The notes under the pieces: generated by a model
Told to the model about the DNA's origin: nothing
Seen by the model: only the letters and a program-made list of their open reading frames with translations
The model's database searches: none
Shown: positions 31,224 through 39,408 of the stretch, one piece after another
Layout: every line of letters begins with the position of its first letter
How positions within the stretch are numbered: the first letter of the stretch is position 1
Assembly (NCBI GenBank): GCA_016290875.1
Contig: JAEEVL010000021.1
Coordinates: 1 to 63,228 of the forward strand
Direction: 5' to 3'
DNA: 63,228 bases
Source of the DNA: Ruminococcus sp.
Lineage (GTDB): Bacteria; Bacillota; Clostridia; Oscillospirales; Ruminococcaceae
Made by a program: the position numbers and the translations under genes

Positions 31224-31972
31224 AATTCTGCCTCCTTCCGATAGTACCTGGCATGGATGTACACGCCACCGTTCGTGTCGTTGAATACTACGCTTGCCGC
31301 TGCAAGGAAGTATCCTTCGTGTAGTTTCTCATACTCAGCTCTGCACTCGACATCCGCTGCGAGTTCAAGGATCTTACGCTTTGAAGCTGCGTCTCTTGAT
31401 ACCGGCTGAGGATCGATAAGATTCTGAGAGCGAGTATACTTTTTCTTTCCTGATACTTCCCTTGCCTGTTTCATCATGTAGCTTGCAAGAGAAGCGACTC
31501 CATTTTCATCGAACTGAAGGATGTCAGTTCCTACGATTCCATTGCCCCATAACTGGACGAGATCTTTCAATGGCATATCATTCATGATAAGATGATGATG
31601 ATATCTTCCGAGCTTCTTTCCCTTCTCGGTGATAGCTATGTACTTCAACTCAGACATTCCGTTCCTGTCTCTGAATCTCTTAACTCTTCTCAGGAAGTTT
31701 CTGAGTTCTCTTGCTGCTGCTTCATCATCTACCGGATGATGATCCTGTGAATATGTCAGCTCGACTTTCAGATCATTGCTCGTAAAGTTCGCATTAGCGA
31801 GTCTGATTATCTTGTTCTGCGATGCTAACTCATTCAGCTTCTGCTTTCCTTCAGGTGTCGGCTTTGACTTCTTTCTTCTTCCAGTTCCCTGCTTATACAC
31901 CGGGTATATGTTTGCTTCGAGGTAGTCTCCGCACTTGTAGTAAGTTTCTCTATAACAACATCTCATTTTCAT
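31136..31972 (-). CDS. HUH-type Rep-like (rolling-circle replication) protein
   Basis: 278 codons; ATG at 31972, with a second in-frame ATG at 31966 better spaced from GGGAGA. Core motifs: LKYIAITEKGKKLGRYHHHLIMND with the His-x-His metal site, and LASYMMKQAR where Tyr may be the nicking residue. This is the Rep / G2P-like domain found in many Firmicute phages and plasmids. It should nick a single-stranded or supercoiled origin and start replication. A 16-bp palindrome lies upstream (32042-32057). Confidence 0.8.
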   Translation of the reverse strand: MKMRCCYRETYYKCGDYLEANIYPVYKQGTGRRKKSKPTPEGKQKLNELASQNKIIRLANANFTSNDLKVELTYSQDHHPVDDEAAARELRNFLRRVKRFRDRNGMSELKYIAITEKGKKLGRYHHHLIMNDMPLKDLVQLWGNGIVGTDILQFDENGVASLASYMMKQAREVSGKKKYTRSQNLIDPQPVSRDAASKRKILELAADVECRAEYEKLHEGYFLAAASVVFNDTNGGVYIHARYYRKEAEFCSRKKKRMNRQSYLPGQSTSKGSTPNLN

Positions 31973-32041
31973 CTTCTCCCGTGGTCGTAACTTTAGACTA
32001 CATTACGAGGTCTTAAATGCCAGCATCAGGCACTTGCTTTT

Positions 32042-32057
32042 TACTATTATAATAGTA
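32042..32057. repeat. Perfect 16-bp palindrome upstream of the Rep-like gene
   Basis: TACTATTATAATAGTA; it contains TATAAT on both strands. It could be a -10 element with an overlapping operator, or an origin element. No good -35 is visible. A GCGGCTGC / GCAGCCGC hairpin at the end of the neighbouring zinc-ribbon gene lies at 32065-32088. Confidence 0.5.
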
Positions 32058-32072
32058 TAGGTTGGCGGCTGC

Positions 32073-32276
32073 TTATCCGGCAGCCGCTTCACTCTTCTGT
32101 TTGGCAGCGTGTTCGAGAGCTGCCATTTTCATGTTCCAATATCCCCGAGCTGAATCAATCGTCAGGTGCGGAGTGCTTATTTCACCGCCGCACTTTTCAC
32201 ATTTAATAGTGATCTTCATATCATCGCTCCTGATATAGCGGAATTTTCTACCCTTACAGTGGAAACAAGGTTTCAT
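32073..32276 (-). CDS. Lar-like zinc-ribbon protein
   Basis: 67 codons, ATG after GGAGTGATGAA. Two knuckles, PCFHCKG and CEKCGGE, and SARGYWNM near the C-terminus are typical of the Lar (restriction alleviation) family and related phage zinc ribbons. Whether it counteracts restriction is not known. Confidence 0.75.
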   Translation of the reverse strand: MKPCFHCKGRKFRYIRSDDMKITIKCEKCGGEISTPHLTIDSARGYWNMKMAALEHAAKQKSEAAAG

Positions 32277-32280
32277 TTCA

Positions 32281-32502
32281 TCACTCCTCTACCGAAGCTA
32301 CCCATTCATCCCACGCTGCACGAGCATCCTCGGCCGTGTCGAATATCGCTTCTCCTGTTCCTGGTATGTAGGTCTCACAAGGTTCTATTTTGAGTCCGAA
32401 TGCAAGAGCGCATTCTTCACAATAGACGAACCATTTACCGTTCGCGTCCTGATGCCGCTCCGGGCGACTTCCGCATATACAGTAGTCAAGCGGTTTGCTC
32501 AC
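32281..32502 (-). CDS. Lar-like zinc-ribbon protein, second copy
   Basis: 73 codons from the GTG at 32502, chosen because AAAGGGGG is 8 bases upstream and the start overlaps the preceding stop (GTGA). CICGSRPE and YCEECALAFG are the zinc knuckles; the end AEDARAAWDEWV is the usual C-terminal helix of Lar-like proteins. It is adjacent to, but diverged from, the gene at 32073. Confidence 0.7.
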   Translation of the reverse strand: MSKPLDYCICGSRPERHQDANGKWFVYCEECALAFGLKIEPCETYIPGTGEAIFDTAEDARAAWDEWVASVEE

Positions 32503-32717
32503 CGTTTTCGCCCCCTTTCGCAACTGCGCTTATGATCTGCTGCTTTTTTGACTCCTATCTTTGTAGCTAAGATGAAATCTCGCTCGGCATACTCAGCTAC
32601 TTTCTTTGCCTTGAGTGCTGCGAGCTCTGCTTTGAACTTCTTGTACTGCTCACATATGCTATGACAGCCAATGACTCTCTCTTGGCATTCCTTACAAGGT
32701 GGAAGGATCCTACTCAT
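32499..32717 (-). CDS. Small zinc-knuckle phage protein
   Basis: 72 codons, ATG after AAAGGAGGCAGCGAAA. PCKECQERVIGCHSICEQYKKF gives four Cys of a likely zinc site, followed by a basic helix. This pattern is common in Firmicute phage early regions; function unknown. Confidence 0.7.
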   Translation of the reverse strand: MSRILPPCKECQERVIGCHSICEQYKKFKAELAALKAKKVAEYAERDFILATKIGVKKAADHKRSCERGRKR

Positions 32718-32802
32718 TTTCGCTGCCTCCTTTAAGAATCAGATACGCAATACCTCCAAAGCATACTACTGCTATTCCGATACTAATAATAAGGTCAGCC
32801 AT
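32710..32802 (-). CDS. 30-residue single-span membrane peptide
   Basis: ATG preceded by CGAGGTGAATACT. MADLIISIGIAVVCFGGIAY is one membrane helix, followed by a short polar tail. The stop overlaps the start of the next gene (ATGAGTAG). Unknown role. Confidence 0.5.
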   Translation of the reverse strand: MADLIISIGIAVVCFGGIAYLILKGGSENE

Positions 32803-32935
32803 AGTATTCACCTCGTAATATCATTTCTTCTGCTATGATACTCATAGTACAGCAGGTGTCTTTATGCTCCTTATTGCATATACACGCACAGCACTTCTGC
32901 CGTGCTACAATAAATATATCAAGTGTTGTTTTCAT
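32798..32935 (-). CDS. 45-residue cysteine-rich phage protein
   Basis: Strong ribosome binding site GGAGGAAAGGCG before the ATG at 32935. Contains KCCACICNK and TCCTM, six Cys in 18 residues, so metal binding is likely. The end overlaps the start of the 30-residue membrane peptide. Confidence 0.6.
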
Positions 32936-32960
32936 CGCCTTTCCTCCTTATTGGTAGAAG

Positions 32961-33000
32961 ATTGGTAGTAAGATTGATGTTTCTGCTAATTACTACCAAT
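32961..33000. other. 11-bp-stem hairpin in an early intergenic gap
   Basis: ATTGGTAGTAA / TTACTACCAAT with an 18-base loop. Next to it (32951-32973) are two near-copies of the 11-mer repeated at 9883. It may be an operator, an origin element or an attenuator. Confidence 0.5.
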
Positions 33001-33015
33001 CCATAAAATCTAATT

Positions 33016-33177
33016 TTATTGTTTCTCGATTTCTTCAAGAACATCCTTTAACACGTATATAAAATCATTGTAGCAATCACGCATAATTGCTTGTTTTGTA
33101 GCCTCTTTATTAGCAGTATCTCTGTTACGCTCATAGCTGCGGATTTCACGTTCTATCATCTCTTTTATATCGCCCAT
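33016..33177 (-). CDS. Small helical phage protein, unknown
   Basis: 53 codons; AAGGGTGAAA precedes the ATG at 33177. MGDIKEMIEREIRSYERNRD and DFIYVLKDVLEEIEKQ suggest two charged helices. It overlaps the gene ending at 33146 by 32 bases. Confidence 0.55.
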   Translation of the reverse strand: MGDIKEMIEREIRSYERNRDTANKEATKQAIMRDCYNDFIYVLKDVLEEIEKQ

Positions 33178-33583
33178 TTTCACCCTTCCTTATCTCATAA
33201 TTTGCAAGCTGGCGTTTTTTCCATGCTTTCTCTTCCTCGATGTGTTCTTTTATCATCTTAGTAAGTTTGAGAAGCATTTCCTCTGTTTCACGCTGAGCCA
33301 TTCTGTCAAAGCGTTCCCACATTTCAGGAGTTGTGATAATTTCCTCTGAACCTTGATTATAGTGATATAAGAACAACTCCTCTACTTGGTACGTCCTCGC
33401 AACGCCACCCAGATAATCATTCCATATCAAGCCCCGAGCAGTAATATGAACGTTAATAGCTGCTCCGTGTCTTTTTGAAATAGGAGCCTCGATGAGGTAA
33501 CAGTTAATCATTCCGGGAATAACTGAACGCACCTTCTCGTTCAGTATCTCTTCCATGCGGTCAAGGATCTCAAATCTGTTCAT
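33146..33583 (-). CDS. Phage protein of unknown function
   Basis: 145 codons, ATG after GGAGGCGAGACAG. The N-terminal half is mixed alpha/beta (IPGMINCYLIEAPISKRHG), the C-terminal half is a long charged helix (MLLKLTKMIKEHIEEEKAWKKR). No family recognised. The start overlaps the end of the YopX-like gene. Confidence 0.65.
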   Translation of the reverse strand: MNRFEILDRMEEILNEKVRSVIPGMINCYLIEAPISKRHGAAINVHITARGLIWNDYLGGVARTYQVEELFLYHYNQGSEEIITTPEMWERFDRMAQRETEEMLLKLTKMIKEHIEEEKAWKKRQLANYEIRKGENGRYKRDDRT

Positions 33584-34040
33584 CTGTCTCGCCTCCGATC
33601 AGCTCCGGATTGTCGTAGATGTTGCCGATTACCTGCCATTTATCACTATCAAAATCTTCGAGCCATTCACAATTACCGTGACTTATACCTTTTACAGTTG
33701 ATTTTGGGTTTTTGTGCGTATACAACCCGGCACCACAGCACCCCTCATCGAACCATACAACTTCGGCAAAATAATTGTATTCTCCTTCTGAACAGTACGG
33801 ATATTCGTCTCCTTGAAGAATATCGCCATCAAAGATCTTTACGCCGTTTTTATCAGTGAGGCCAGTGAACTGCCCGATGGTGCTTGACCTGATAAAATGA
33901 CTACTATTGCTCTCGTCAGGATTTCGCGCCGGTGTGTGTATCATGCTGGCGCTACCTGCTGCATCAGGCAGACGGACATAATAGCCATATGCCCACTCGC
34001 CGTTATCTTCACGCTTGGCTCTGAATAATATCTCTCTCAT
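33570..34040 (-). CDS. YopX family phage protein
   Basis: 156 codons from the ATG at 34040, with CAGGAGTG upstream. MREILFRAKREDNGEWAYGYYV, IGQFTGLTDKNGVKIFDGDIL, then FAEVVWFDE and a C-terminal QVIGNIYDNPELI are diagnostic for YopX. These beta-rich proteins are frequent in Firmicute phages; function unknown. Confidence 0.92.
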   Translation of the reverse strand: MREILFRAKREDNGEWAYGYYVRLPDAAGSASMIHTPARNPDESNSSHFIRSSTIGQFTGLTDKNGVKIFDGDILQGDEYPYCSEGEYNYFAEVVWFDEGCCGAGLYTHKNPKSTVKGISHGNCEWLEDFDSDKWQVIGNIYDNPELIGGETDEQI

Positions 34041-34485
34041 TTCCACACTCCTGTTTCATTTCACGTTGAATTTCTTCCTCGGTCATTTCAGCTAGTCGTC
34101 TGTATTCTTCATCAAGGAACTTGATTGCTTTCTTATATGTTGCACTCTCAAAGCCTTTTGTCGTAAGCCCAAAGCCGTTGATAGGAGGGTGAGATTCGTC
34201 AAAGTCTGTTAAACCGTTCTCGGTGTATATCTCATATGCAGGGAATCCACACGTTGTGCGCTCTACCAATCCAAGCTTTTTAAGGATAGACAGTTCCTTG
34301 CTTATGCGGTACTTCGTATAGCCAAGAGCCTGCATAAGAATGCGTGTAGGCGTTACGTTGGCTGCATCTTGATAGTCGGTAGCATAAAAACAGAGCTTTG
34401 CGAATATCCTTCTGCCCTCTTCGCTATCAACACCGTCCTCTTTTGCTGTCTCAGTAAGGGCGGCTATTTTTTCTTCATATGTCAT
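34009..34485 (-). CDS. Winged-helix-like phage DNA-binding protein
   Basis: 158 codons from the ATG at 34485 (AAGGACGGTGAG upstream; GTG at 34494 is an alternative). Residues about 45-85 (TPTRILMQALGYTKYRISKEL then LKKLGLVER) have a winged-helix / replication-initiator-like look. A charged C-terminal helix follows. Role in early regulation or replication is inferred. Confidence 0.55.
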   Translation of the reverse strand: MTYEEKIAALTETAKEDGVDSEEGRRIFAKLCFYATDYQDAANVTPTRILMQALGYTKYRISKELSILKKLGLVERTTCGFPAYEIYTENGLTDFDESHPPINGFGLTTKGFESATYKKAIKFLDEEYRRLAEMTEEEIQREMKQECGNERDIIQSQA

Positions 34486-34618
34486 TCTGCTCACCGTCCT
34501 TTTTCTTTATATCTTTTAATTCTTGCATTACTAATATATCAGCGCCTGTAAGTTCAATTAGCCATTCCGGTATTGTTAAAACGAAAATTAACAGAAAAAA
34601 ATATCTAATCTTCTTCAT
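34475..34618 (-). CDS. 47-residue membrane-anchored phage peptide
   Basis: AGGAACGGAAAA precedes the ATG at 34618. One hydrophobic N-terminal helix (YFFLLIFVLTIPEWLIEL) and a basic tail. It overlaps the start of the next gene by 11 bases. Unknown. Confidence 0.5.
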   Translation of the reverse strand: MKKIRYFFLLIFVLTIPEWLIELTGADILVMQELKDIKKKDGEQNDI

Positions 34619-34841
34619 TTTTCCGTTCCTTTATAAGCTGCTGTAATACATCATCAGCTGCGTTAATATGCGCAGGACAGTCTTCACATTGTGGAGCTGT
34701 ACCGTCGCCCCAGTCATCAGTCCAGCCATAGCAGAAGTAATAGCCTACTCCGTCAATGGTGAACTCTCTTGACGGCTTCCCTCTGCCAAGTGGATGCTTG
34801 CAAGCTCCAACACCTGCAATTTTTTTCTTGAACTCACTCAT
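34605..34841 (-). CDS. Small cysteine-containing phage protein
   Basis: 78 codons. GVGACKHPLGRGKPSREFTIDGVGYYFC and APQCEDCPAHI give four Cys that could bind zinc. It overlaps the upstream gene by 8 bases. No family recognised. Confidence 0.6.
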   Translation of the reverse strand: MSEFKKKIAGVGACKHPLGRGKPSREFTIDGVGYYFCYGWTDDWGDGTAPQCEDCPAHINAADDVLQQLIKERKNEED

Positions 34842-35208
34842 TTTTCACGCCGTCCTCTCCAATCAGAGCGAGGGCTTCGGCTTCGTGTTTCCAATGACAG
34901 CGATTATCGTGGTCACAGCAGCATTCATCACAGTGCGCTTCATAGCAATCAACGTAATAGTTTATATCCTCAACCGCCGCTTTCAGGAGTCGCTTGTACT
35001 CTGCTATCTGAGCATTATAACCTTCCTTGCACTCAGGAATACACATCTCATAACTCGGACAAACGCCGTAAACTCTGCGCCATTGTTTCAGTTCCGTCAG
35101 CCATTCCGCAAACTGTCTGCAACGTTCTGCATGACGGTCTGACTGAGGATTGCCCCCAATCTTTTCTGCATCTTCTTCGCAGATTTTAATTGCTTCATCA
35201 AGTGTCAT
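34834..35208 (-). CDS. Cysteine-rich phage protein, unknown
   Basis: 124 codons. MTLDEAIKICEEDAEKIG and RCRQFAEWLTELKQWRR are patterns frequent in phage early proteins. A dense Cys/His block (HCDECCCDHDNRCHWKH, about residues 91-108) suggests metal binding. Function unknown. Confidence 0.6.
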   Translation of the reverse strand: MTLDEAIKICEEDAEKIGGNPQSDRHAERCRQFAEWLTELKQWRRVYGVCPSYEMCIPECKEGYNAQIAEYKRLLKAAVEDINYYVDCYEAHCDECCCDHDNRCHWKHEAEALALIGEDGVKNE

Positions 35209-35211
35209 TTT

Positions 35212-35484
35212 TCAGTCCGCCACCTCATGATATACCGTTGTTTCGTTTTCAAGGAGCTTCTCAAGCTCTGTTTCCCACCGGTACTTATACTCAGGATAAG
35301 GGCGATGTACTTCAGACCTTGCGAGCGCAAGTACATCTTTCAGTTTCCTGCTCTCGTCTTCATAGAGAGCGATCTGACGTTTCCCATTATCAGCCTGCTC
35401 CTGTATCTCCTTGAGCTCACCCTCGAGCTCTTTAACGTATGCTGCGAGCTGAGGCTCTGTATACAATTTACCATTGATCTGCAT
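35212..35484 (-). CDS. Coiled-coil phage protein
   Basis: 90 codons, ATG after AAGGAGGAAAATCAT. Almost entirely a heptad-type helix (YVKELEGELKEIQEQADNGK). Unknown role; close spacing on both sides indicates operon membership. Confidence 0.6.
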   Translation of the reverse strand: MQINGKLYTEPQLAAYVKELEGELKEIQEQADNGKRQIALYEDESRKLKDVLALARSEVHRPYPEYKYRWETELEKLLENETTVYHEVAD

Positions 35485-35497
35485 ATGATTTTCCTCC

Positions 35498-35683
35498 TTA
35501 TTCGTAATAATCTTCAGTTCCGAAGGTACTCAAGACCTTCTCTTTCCGTTCCTGTTCGTTCTCATACTCTGCGAGTTTGATATATCGCAGGTCGTCTATC
35601 GCTGGCTTAACGCCCTTAGCCATTAGCCCCTCGGCGTTATCCCGAAGGGCTTCGGCTACTCTACGATCAGTCAGTCTCTCCAT
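35498..35683 (-). CDS. Small phage protein with a KLAEYE motif
   Basis: 61 codons, ATG after AGAGGAAGACG. It begins MERLTDRRVAEALRDNAEG and contains LRYIKLAEYENEQERKE, a repeated theme of Firmicute phage early proteins. Its start lies within the end of the DUF3102-like gene. Confidence 0.6.
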   Translation of the reverse strand: MERLTDRRVAEALRDNAEGLMAKGVKPAIDDLRYIKLAEYENEQERKEKVLSTFGTEDYYE

Positions 35684-36668
35684 CGTCTTCCTCTGATTCC
35701 GCCGGGACTCCTACGCAAGGATCTATCTGCATAAGAGCTGCCTTGCAAGCTGAAAGGATTTCAAGAGCTTTCCGAAGGAAGAGCTCTCTGTCTTCCGGCT
35801 CCGATGTTTTGACAAACTCAATGAGTCCAGTCATTTCTTTGTAAGCGCTGGCAAGCATCTGTTTGAAGCTGCTCTTGTCTGTGCTCTCTGCCGGTTTCGC
35901 CGTTGCTCTCTGAAGCTCCGAGGTCTTGGCTTCCAGCTCCTTCTTTACTGCTGCGAGCTCTTTCTCTGCCTTGTTCTTGGCTTCCTGAGCTTCTTGCAGT
36001 TCCTTTTCTGTCGCCTTCTGAGCTTTCTTTGTCTCTGCGAGTTCTTTCTCTACCTTCTTGTCAGGTACTTCCTTGATAACTTCTTTCGTCTGAATCTCTA
36101 CGTCTTTCGGTTCTTTTTCAAGTGCATCGATCTTGTCCTGTTGCTCTATGCACCGTCTGCGGTAGTCTTCAAGTTCCTTTTCAAGCTCCTCTCTGCCTTT
36201 GGCGGCGTTCTTCAGCTCGGTATTCTCTTCCTCTAACATCGAGAGCTGTTCTCCCTGCTGCTTGCACTTAGCGAGAGCTTCTTCAAGTTCCTTCGATGTC
36301 ATATCCGAAACGTCCTCGTTCTCCATTACCTCTGCGCGGTCCTCAGGGTTGGCCGCTGCCAGGAGTGCAAGCTTTGTGATCCCGAGCTGTGCATTCGACT
36401 GCACAAACTCTTCTCCGAGCTTTTCATAGACTGATATGTACTGATACGCCTGTCGGCGCTTTATCTGAAACTCCTTCTCGGCATAGTCCTCAAATTCAGC
36501 ATAGCCGAGTGAGGTATAAAGCTTGTCTATCTTCATCGTGCGCAAATCCTTACCAATCATGCAGACAGCGTTCACCGCTGCCCTGCCGTTGCTCTTGATG
36601 CGCTCTGTTATCATTACTGCTCTCGCTGTGGCCGGGAGCATATCTTCGTTTGTTATGATCTCATTCAT
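35667..36668 (-). CDS. DUF3102-like coiled-coil phage protein
   Basis: 333 codons, ATG after AAAGGAGAATTATT. The N-terminal region (about 15-115) with AVNAVCMIGKDLRTMKID, YAEFEDYAEKEFQIKRRQAYQYI and LGITKLALLAA resembles the DUF3102/ParB-linked DNA-binding region of phages. A long coiled coil follows (about 125-260). The C-terminus includes a helical domain (MLASAYKEMTGLIEFVK). Probable role in replication or partition; inference only. Confidence 0.65.
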   Translation of the reverse strand: MNEIITNEDMLPATARAVMITERIKSNGRAAVNAVCMIGKDLRTMKIDKLYTSLGYAEFEDYAEKEFQIKRRQAYQYISVYEKLGEEFVQSNAQLGITKLALLAAANPEDRAEVMENEDVSDMTSKELEEALAKCKQQGEQLSMLEEENTELKNAAKGREELEKELEDYRRRCIEQQDKIDALEKEPKDVEIQTKEVIKEVPDKKVEKELAETKKAQKATEKELQEAQEAKNKAEKELAAVKKELEAKTSELQRATAKPAESTDKSSFKQMLASAYKEMTGLIEFVKTSEPEDRELFLRKALEILSACKAALMQIDPCVGVPAESEEDDGETD

Positions 36669-36680
36669 AATAATTCTCCT

Positions 36681-38306
36681 TTACGCGGCTTTGACTTTAG
36701 CTTTAGTCTTTGCTTTGGTCTGCTGCCTTTTCTTCCTTGCTTCTTTTTCTTTAGCCTTTCGCCGGTTCTCCTTGACTACTGCAAGATACTCGGTATATCT
36801 GCGCTCGAACTCGATAATTGTATCCGGTTTCGGGTTGTGAGCGAGATTGTTCCTATATCCGCGGCACTGTGCTATCTCGAGGTCATTGGAGACTTCCATA
36901 GTATAGTATGGCTTTCCGGGATGTCCGAGCGCCCTAAGGAACATGATTGTTAGCTTGCCCTTGGCATGACGGTCAGCATATCCCCCGACACAATGACTTA
37001 GCTCTGCGCCCTCTCTCGCTATATCCTTGACTGTTCTCGGAAGATATAGAGCGAGTCCGAGTTCCATATCAACGCACTCAAGGTCTTTTCGCTTGATGTC
37101 ACTTTCCTGAAGCTCGTCATTCATATGAGCGTCTCTTATGCCTTCGAGGATGTGCTGCGTTCTCTCGTGTAACGTGAATAAGTCCTTCGGCATTATCACG
37201 GACTCTGACTGCATATCGTACTTGAGCTCAATGCAGTCCCGGAGATAATCGCGCCAGCATATGAGGAAAAATGCTGAGCCTTCACTATTCCGCCGCTTGA
37301 GCGTATAGTCCATTATCTTCTTTGTTGTCAGGTTTGTTATTTCCTGTACCTCTTTGATGTATCTTTCACAGCTGTGAAATTCATCATAATACTTAACTGT
37401 CTCTGTTGGTGTTTTGCCTTCAAAGGTGTTCTTACGAAAATGGATGTAGTCTCTGTATAGTATCCCGTCACCGTTTGAAAGATACTTGAGCTCGGCCTTA
37501 TGAAGCTTGACGATCTTCTTCAGGTCGTTGCTTCTCCAGTTGAGACGGATCCCGTGCAGGTTCTTAGTGACATACTCTTCGGCTACTTGATATAATCCCC
37601 CACGCATAAGGTATTCCAGCTGAGGATGCTCTGCATATCTGCATAGCCACTCTATGTATAGTGATGGCAGGTTCTCGGAATCTTTGAAAAGATACTTCAG
37701 GAAGCTGCGCGAAACTGCTTCGTGATTGATAAGCGTATAAGTGTCGTCTCGATACCCGAAACAGCCCATCGAGAAATTCGGCTCTGTGGCCTTCCCCTTT
37801 TTCGGTACCCATGTATAGCGCCGCTCAAACTGATCCCATACGCAGCGGTACTGCACAGCTCTGCCGGGTTCGAGCTCATACCTTGTAACGGTATACCAGT
37901 CGAGAACCGGCTGGAGCTCGTTCTCTTCATCCTCGAATTTCTGACTAACCTTGATGCACTCAATGTGCATCCTGTCACCTGCTCCTTCAAATACGGCAAA
38001 GTTTTTCGTGTAGTAGTATGTTGATCTTCCGTAGTTCATCTGCCTGTATTCAACCGGTGCGCGGCAGTGCGTACAGTAACCAAACTTCTTATGCTTGTAG
38101 TGCTTCGGGCTGTTGATATCATCTTCGTAGCGTTCGTGACAGGCTGTGCAATAGCAGTCCGTCACCTTGCTGTTGTGCTCGTCTCCGATGTATTCTCCGA
38201 AAACTCCGATACCAGGTGAGCGGATTCCTCTGCGGTAGAAAACGAAGTGCGGCATATACCGGTCAATCTCTTCGAGATGCGCGGCGACGTTTACGAATCC
38301 TTCCAT
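36681..38306 (-). CDS. PcfJ-like protein
   Basis: 541 codons from the ATG at 38306, chosen for GAGGTGATCGCC; the longer frame lacks this. Two CxxC pairs near residues 45-75 (YCTACHERY; YCTHCRAPV) form an N-terminal zinc ribbon. The C-terminal block ELSHCVGGYADRHAKGK, then IMFLRALGHP and YYTMEVSNDLEIAQCRGYRN, is the PcfJ signature. It ends in a Lys/Arg/Ala tail. PcfJ proteins occur in phages and conjugative plasmids, normally beside PcfK as here; the function is not established. Confidence 0.85.
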   Translation of the reverse strand: MEGFVNVAAHLEEIDRYMPHFVFYRRGIRSPGIGVFGEYIGDEHNSKVTDCYCTACHERYEDDINSPKHYKHKKFGYCTHCRAPVEYRQMNYGRSTYYYTKNFAVFEGAGDRMHIECIKVSQKFEDEENELQPVLDWYTVTRYELEPGRAVQYRCVWDQFERRYTWVPKKGKATEPNFSMGCFGYRDDTYTLINHEAVSRSFLKYLFKDSENLPSLYIEWLCRYAEHPQLEYLMRGGLYQVAEEYVTKNLHGIRLNWRSNDLKKIVKLHKAELKYLSNGDGILYRDYIHFRKNTFEGKTPTETVKYYDEFHSCERYIKEVQEITNLTTKKIMDYTLKRRNSEGSAFFLICWRDYLRDCIELKYDMQSESVIMPKDLFTLHERTQHILEGIRDAHMNDELQESDIKRKDLECVDMELGLALYLPRTVKDIAREGAELSHCVGGYADRHAKGKLTIMFLRALGHPGKPYYTMEVSNDLEIAQCRGYRNNLAHNPKPDTIIEFERRYTEYLAVVKENRRKAKEKEARKKRQQTKAKTKAKVKAA

Positions 38307-38316
38307 GGCGATCACC

Positions 38317-38676
38317 TCAGAAGTCAAGAAGATCATCGAGTGAGACGCTCAACGTCTTATTCTCGGTCATTGTAATATCAGGAGCGGCGCCGTTGTTTCC
38401 GCTAAGGTCAATGTTCATCACGAAATTAACCGTTGCAGTAGAGAAGTAGAACTTCACGGCACGGCGGTAGACCTCAATATCGGAAATACTGTTTCCAATG
38501 CCTTTGACAACATCGTTGAGACATTCCTGGAACGTCTTTCCACTCTGTTCTATCGCCTGCTCAAATTCAGGCTCCTGCTCGCAGAAGCTTTTCAGAGCTA
38601 TTGCGGTATCAATAGCGATTGCTTCCTGCTTCTTTCCTTTTATATCGGTAGTCTTGAAATATGTCTCTTTGTTCAT
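38317..38676 (-). CDS. PcfK-like protein
   Basis: 119 codons, ATG after AGGGATTTC. The text FCEQEPEFEQAIEQSGKTF, CLNDVVKGIGNSISDIEVYR and the acidic DLLDF end match PcfK. It is paired with the PcfJ-like gene 10 bases away. Confidence 0.8.
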   Translation of the reverse strand: MNKETYFKTTDIKGKKQEAIAIDTAIALKSFCEQEPEFEQAIEQSGKTFQECLNDVVKGIGNSISDIEVYRRAVKFYFSTATVNFVMNIDLSGNNGAAPDITMTENKTLSVSLDDLLDF

Positions 38677-38700
38677 GAAATCCCTGCTTTCTTAATTTCT

Positions 38701-38716
38701 GTGCAGTCAACTGCAC
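38701..38716. repeat. Dispersed palindrome, copy 3
   Basis: GTGCAGTCAACTGCAC, same as at 23493. It overlaps the last codons and stop of the gene ending at 38707. Confidence 0.85.
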
Positions 38717-38907
38717 AACTCGATATCCTTGGCGAGGACTGTCACCTCAGACCGTCCGCAAAGGTCGGCAAGAGTAGCAGTCTCTATTATCTTCCCCGTC
38801 CGGTCCTCTTTCCGGAAGCCTATTCCGATTATCTTCGCATACTGAGCTCCCTTGAAGAACACTGGACTGTCATTGATGAATGCTTCTTTAAGCTCTTTTG
38901 ATGTCAT
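38707..38907 (-). CDS. Small phage protein, unknown
   Basis: 66 codons from the ATG at 38907 (GGAGAGAGCAGAT upstream). MTSKELKEAFINDSPVFFKG then IIGIGFRKEDRTGKI suggests a small beta-barrel-like protein, frequent in this kind of phage. Its final codons and TGA stop lie in the 16-bp palindrome. Confidence 0.6.
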   Translation of the reverse strand: MTSKELKEAFINDSPVFFKGAQYAKIIGIGFRKEDRTGKIIETATLADLCGRSEVTVLAKDIELCS

Positions 38908-39178
38908 ATCTGCTCTCTCCGGCTTTTCTTGTTGTATCAAGATACTTGAGCTCCGATTCGGTATAGTTCTCATGATCTCCGGTCCAGCGGTCGAAGCCGT
39001 TTTCTTCGAGCCTGTCCCTCAGTCTGATCTCGAAAGGACGGAGCGCATACCCTGTGAAGTAGTTCCACGCTTCAATAGCGTTCGTGAACTTCTTCTCTTC
39101 CTGTGGTGTTGTTACGGTAGCTTCACCGGCGACCTCGTCGCACTCAAAAAGGACTCCGCCTATCTTATAATTAATCAT
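38888..39178 (-). CDS. Phage protein of unknown function
   Basis: 96 codons; ATG after GGAGGTGGTCGA, overlapping the upstream stop (ATGA). MINYKIGGVLFECDEVAGEA and LRPFEIRLRDRLEENGFDRW; no family recognised. Confidence 0.6.
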   Translation of the reverse strand: MINYKIGGVLFECDEVAGEATVTTPQEEKKFTNAIEAWNYFTGYALRPFEIRLRDRLEENGFDRWTGDHENYTESELKYLDTTRKAGESRYDIKRA

Positions 39179-39408
39179 TCGACCACCTCCAGCACATCTC
39201 TTGTTATCGCTATCAGACTATTGCCTGTGACGTTTCTCTTCACAGTATAGTCTCTTTCCTCGTCTCTGAACCATGTTATATATACGTATTCTTCTCCGGT
39301 CGGTGTCACGCGGTATTCGGCCGTGAGAATATTGCTGTCAATTGCTTTCAGGAGATCCCGAAGCTCGTGCCGCACAAAGCATTCTTTCTCTCGCTGAACG
39401 TCTGTCAT
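39175..39408 (-). CDS. Small phage protein, unknown
   Basis: 77 codons; ATG after GGTGGAGGT, overlapping the upstream stop (ATGA). EYVYITWFRDEERDYTVKRN suggests beta strands. Translationally coupled on both sides. Confidence 0.6.
   Translation of the reverse strand: MTDVQREKECFVRHELRDLLKAIDSNILTAEYRVTPTGEEYVYITWFRDEERDYTVKRNVTGNSLIAITRDVLEVVE

Noticed and set aside
36389..36404. Fifth copy of the 16-bp palindrome
   Set aside because: It has a mismatch in one arm and lies in a well-conserved coding stretch, so it is listed only as a relative.
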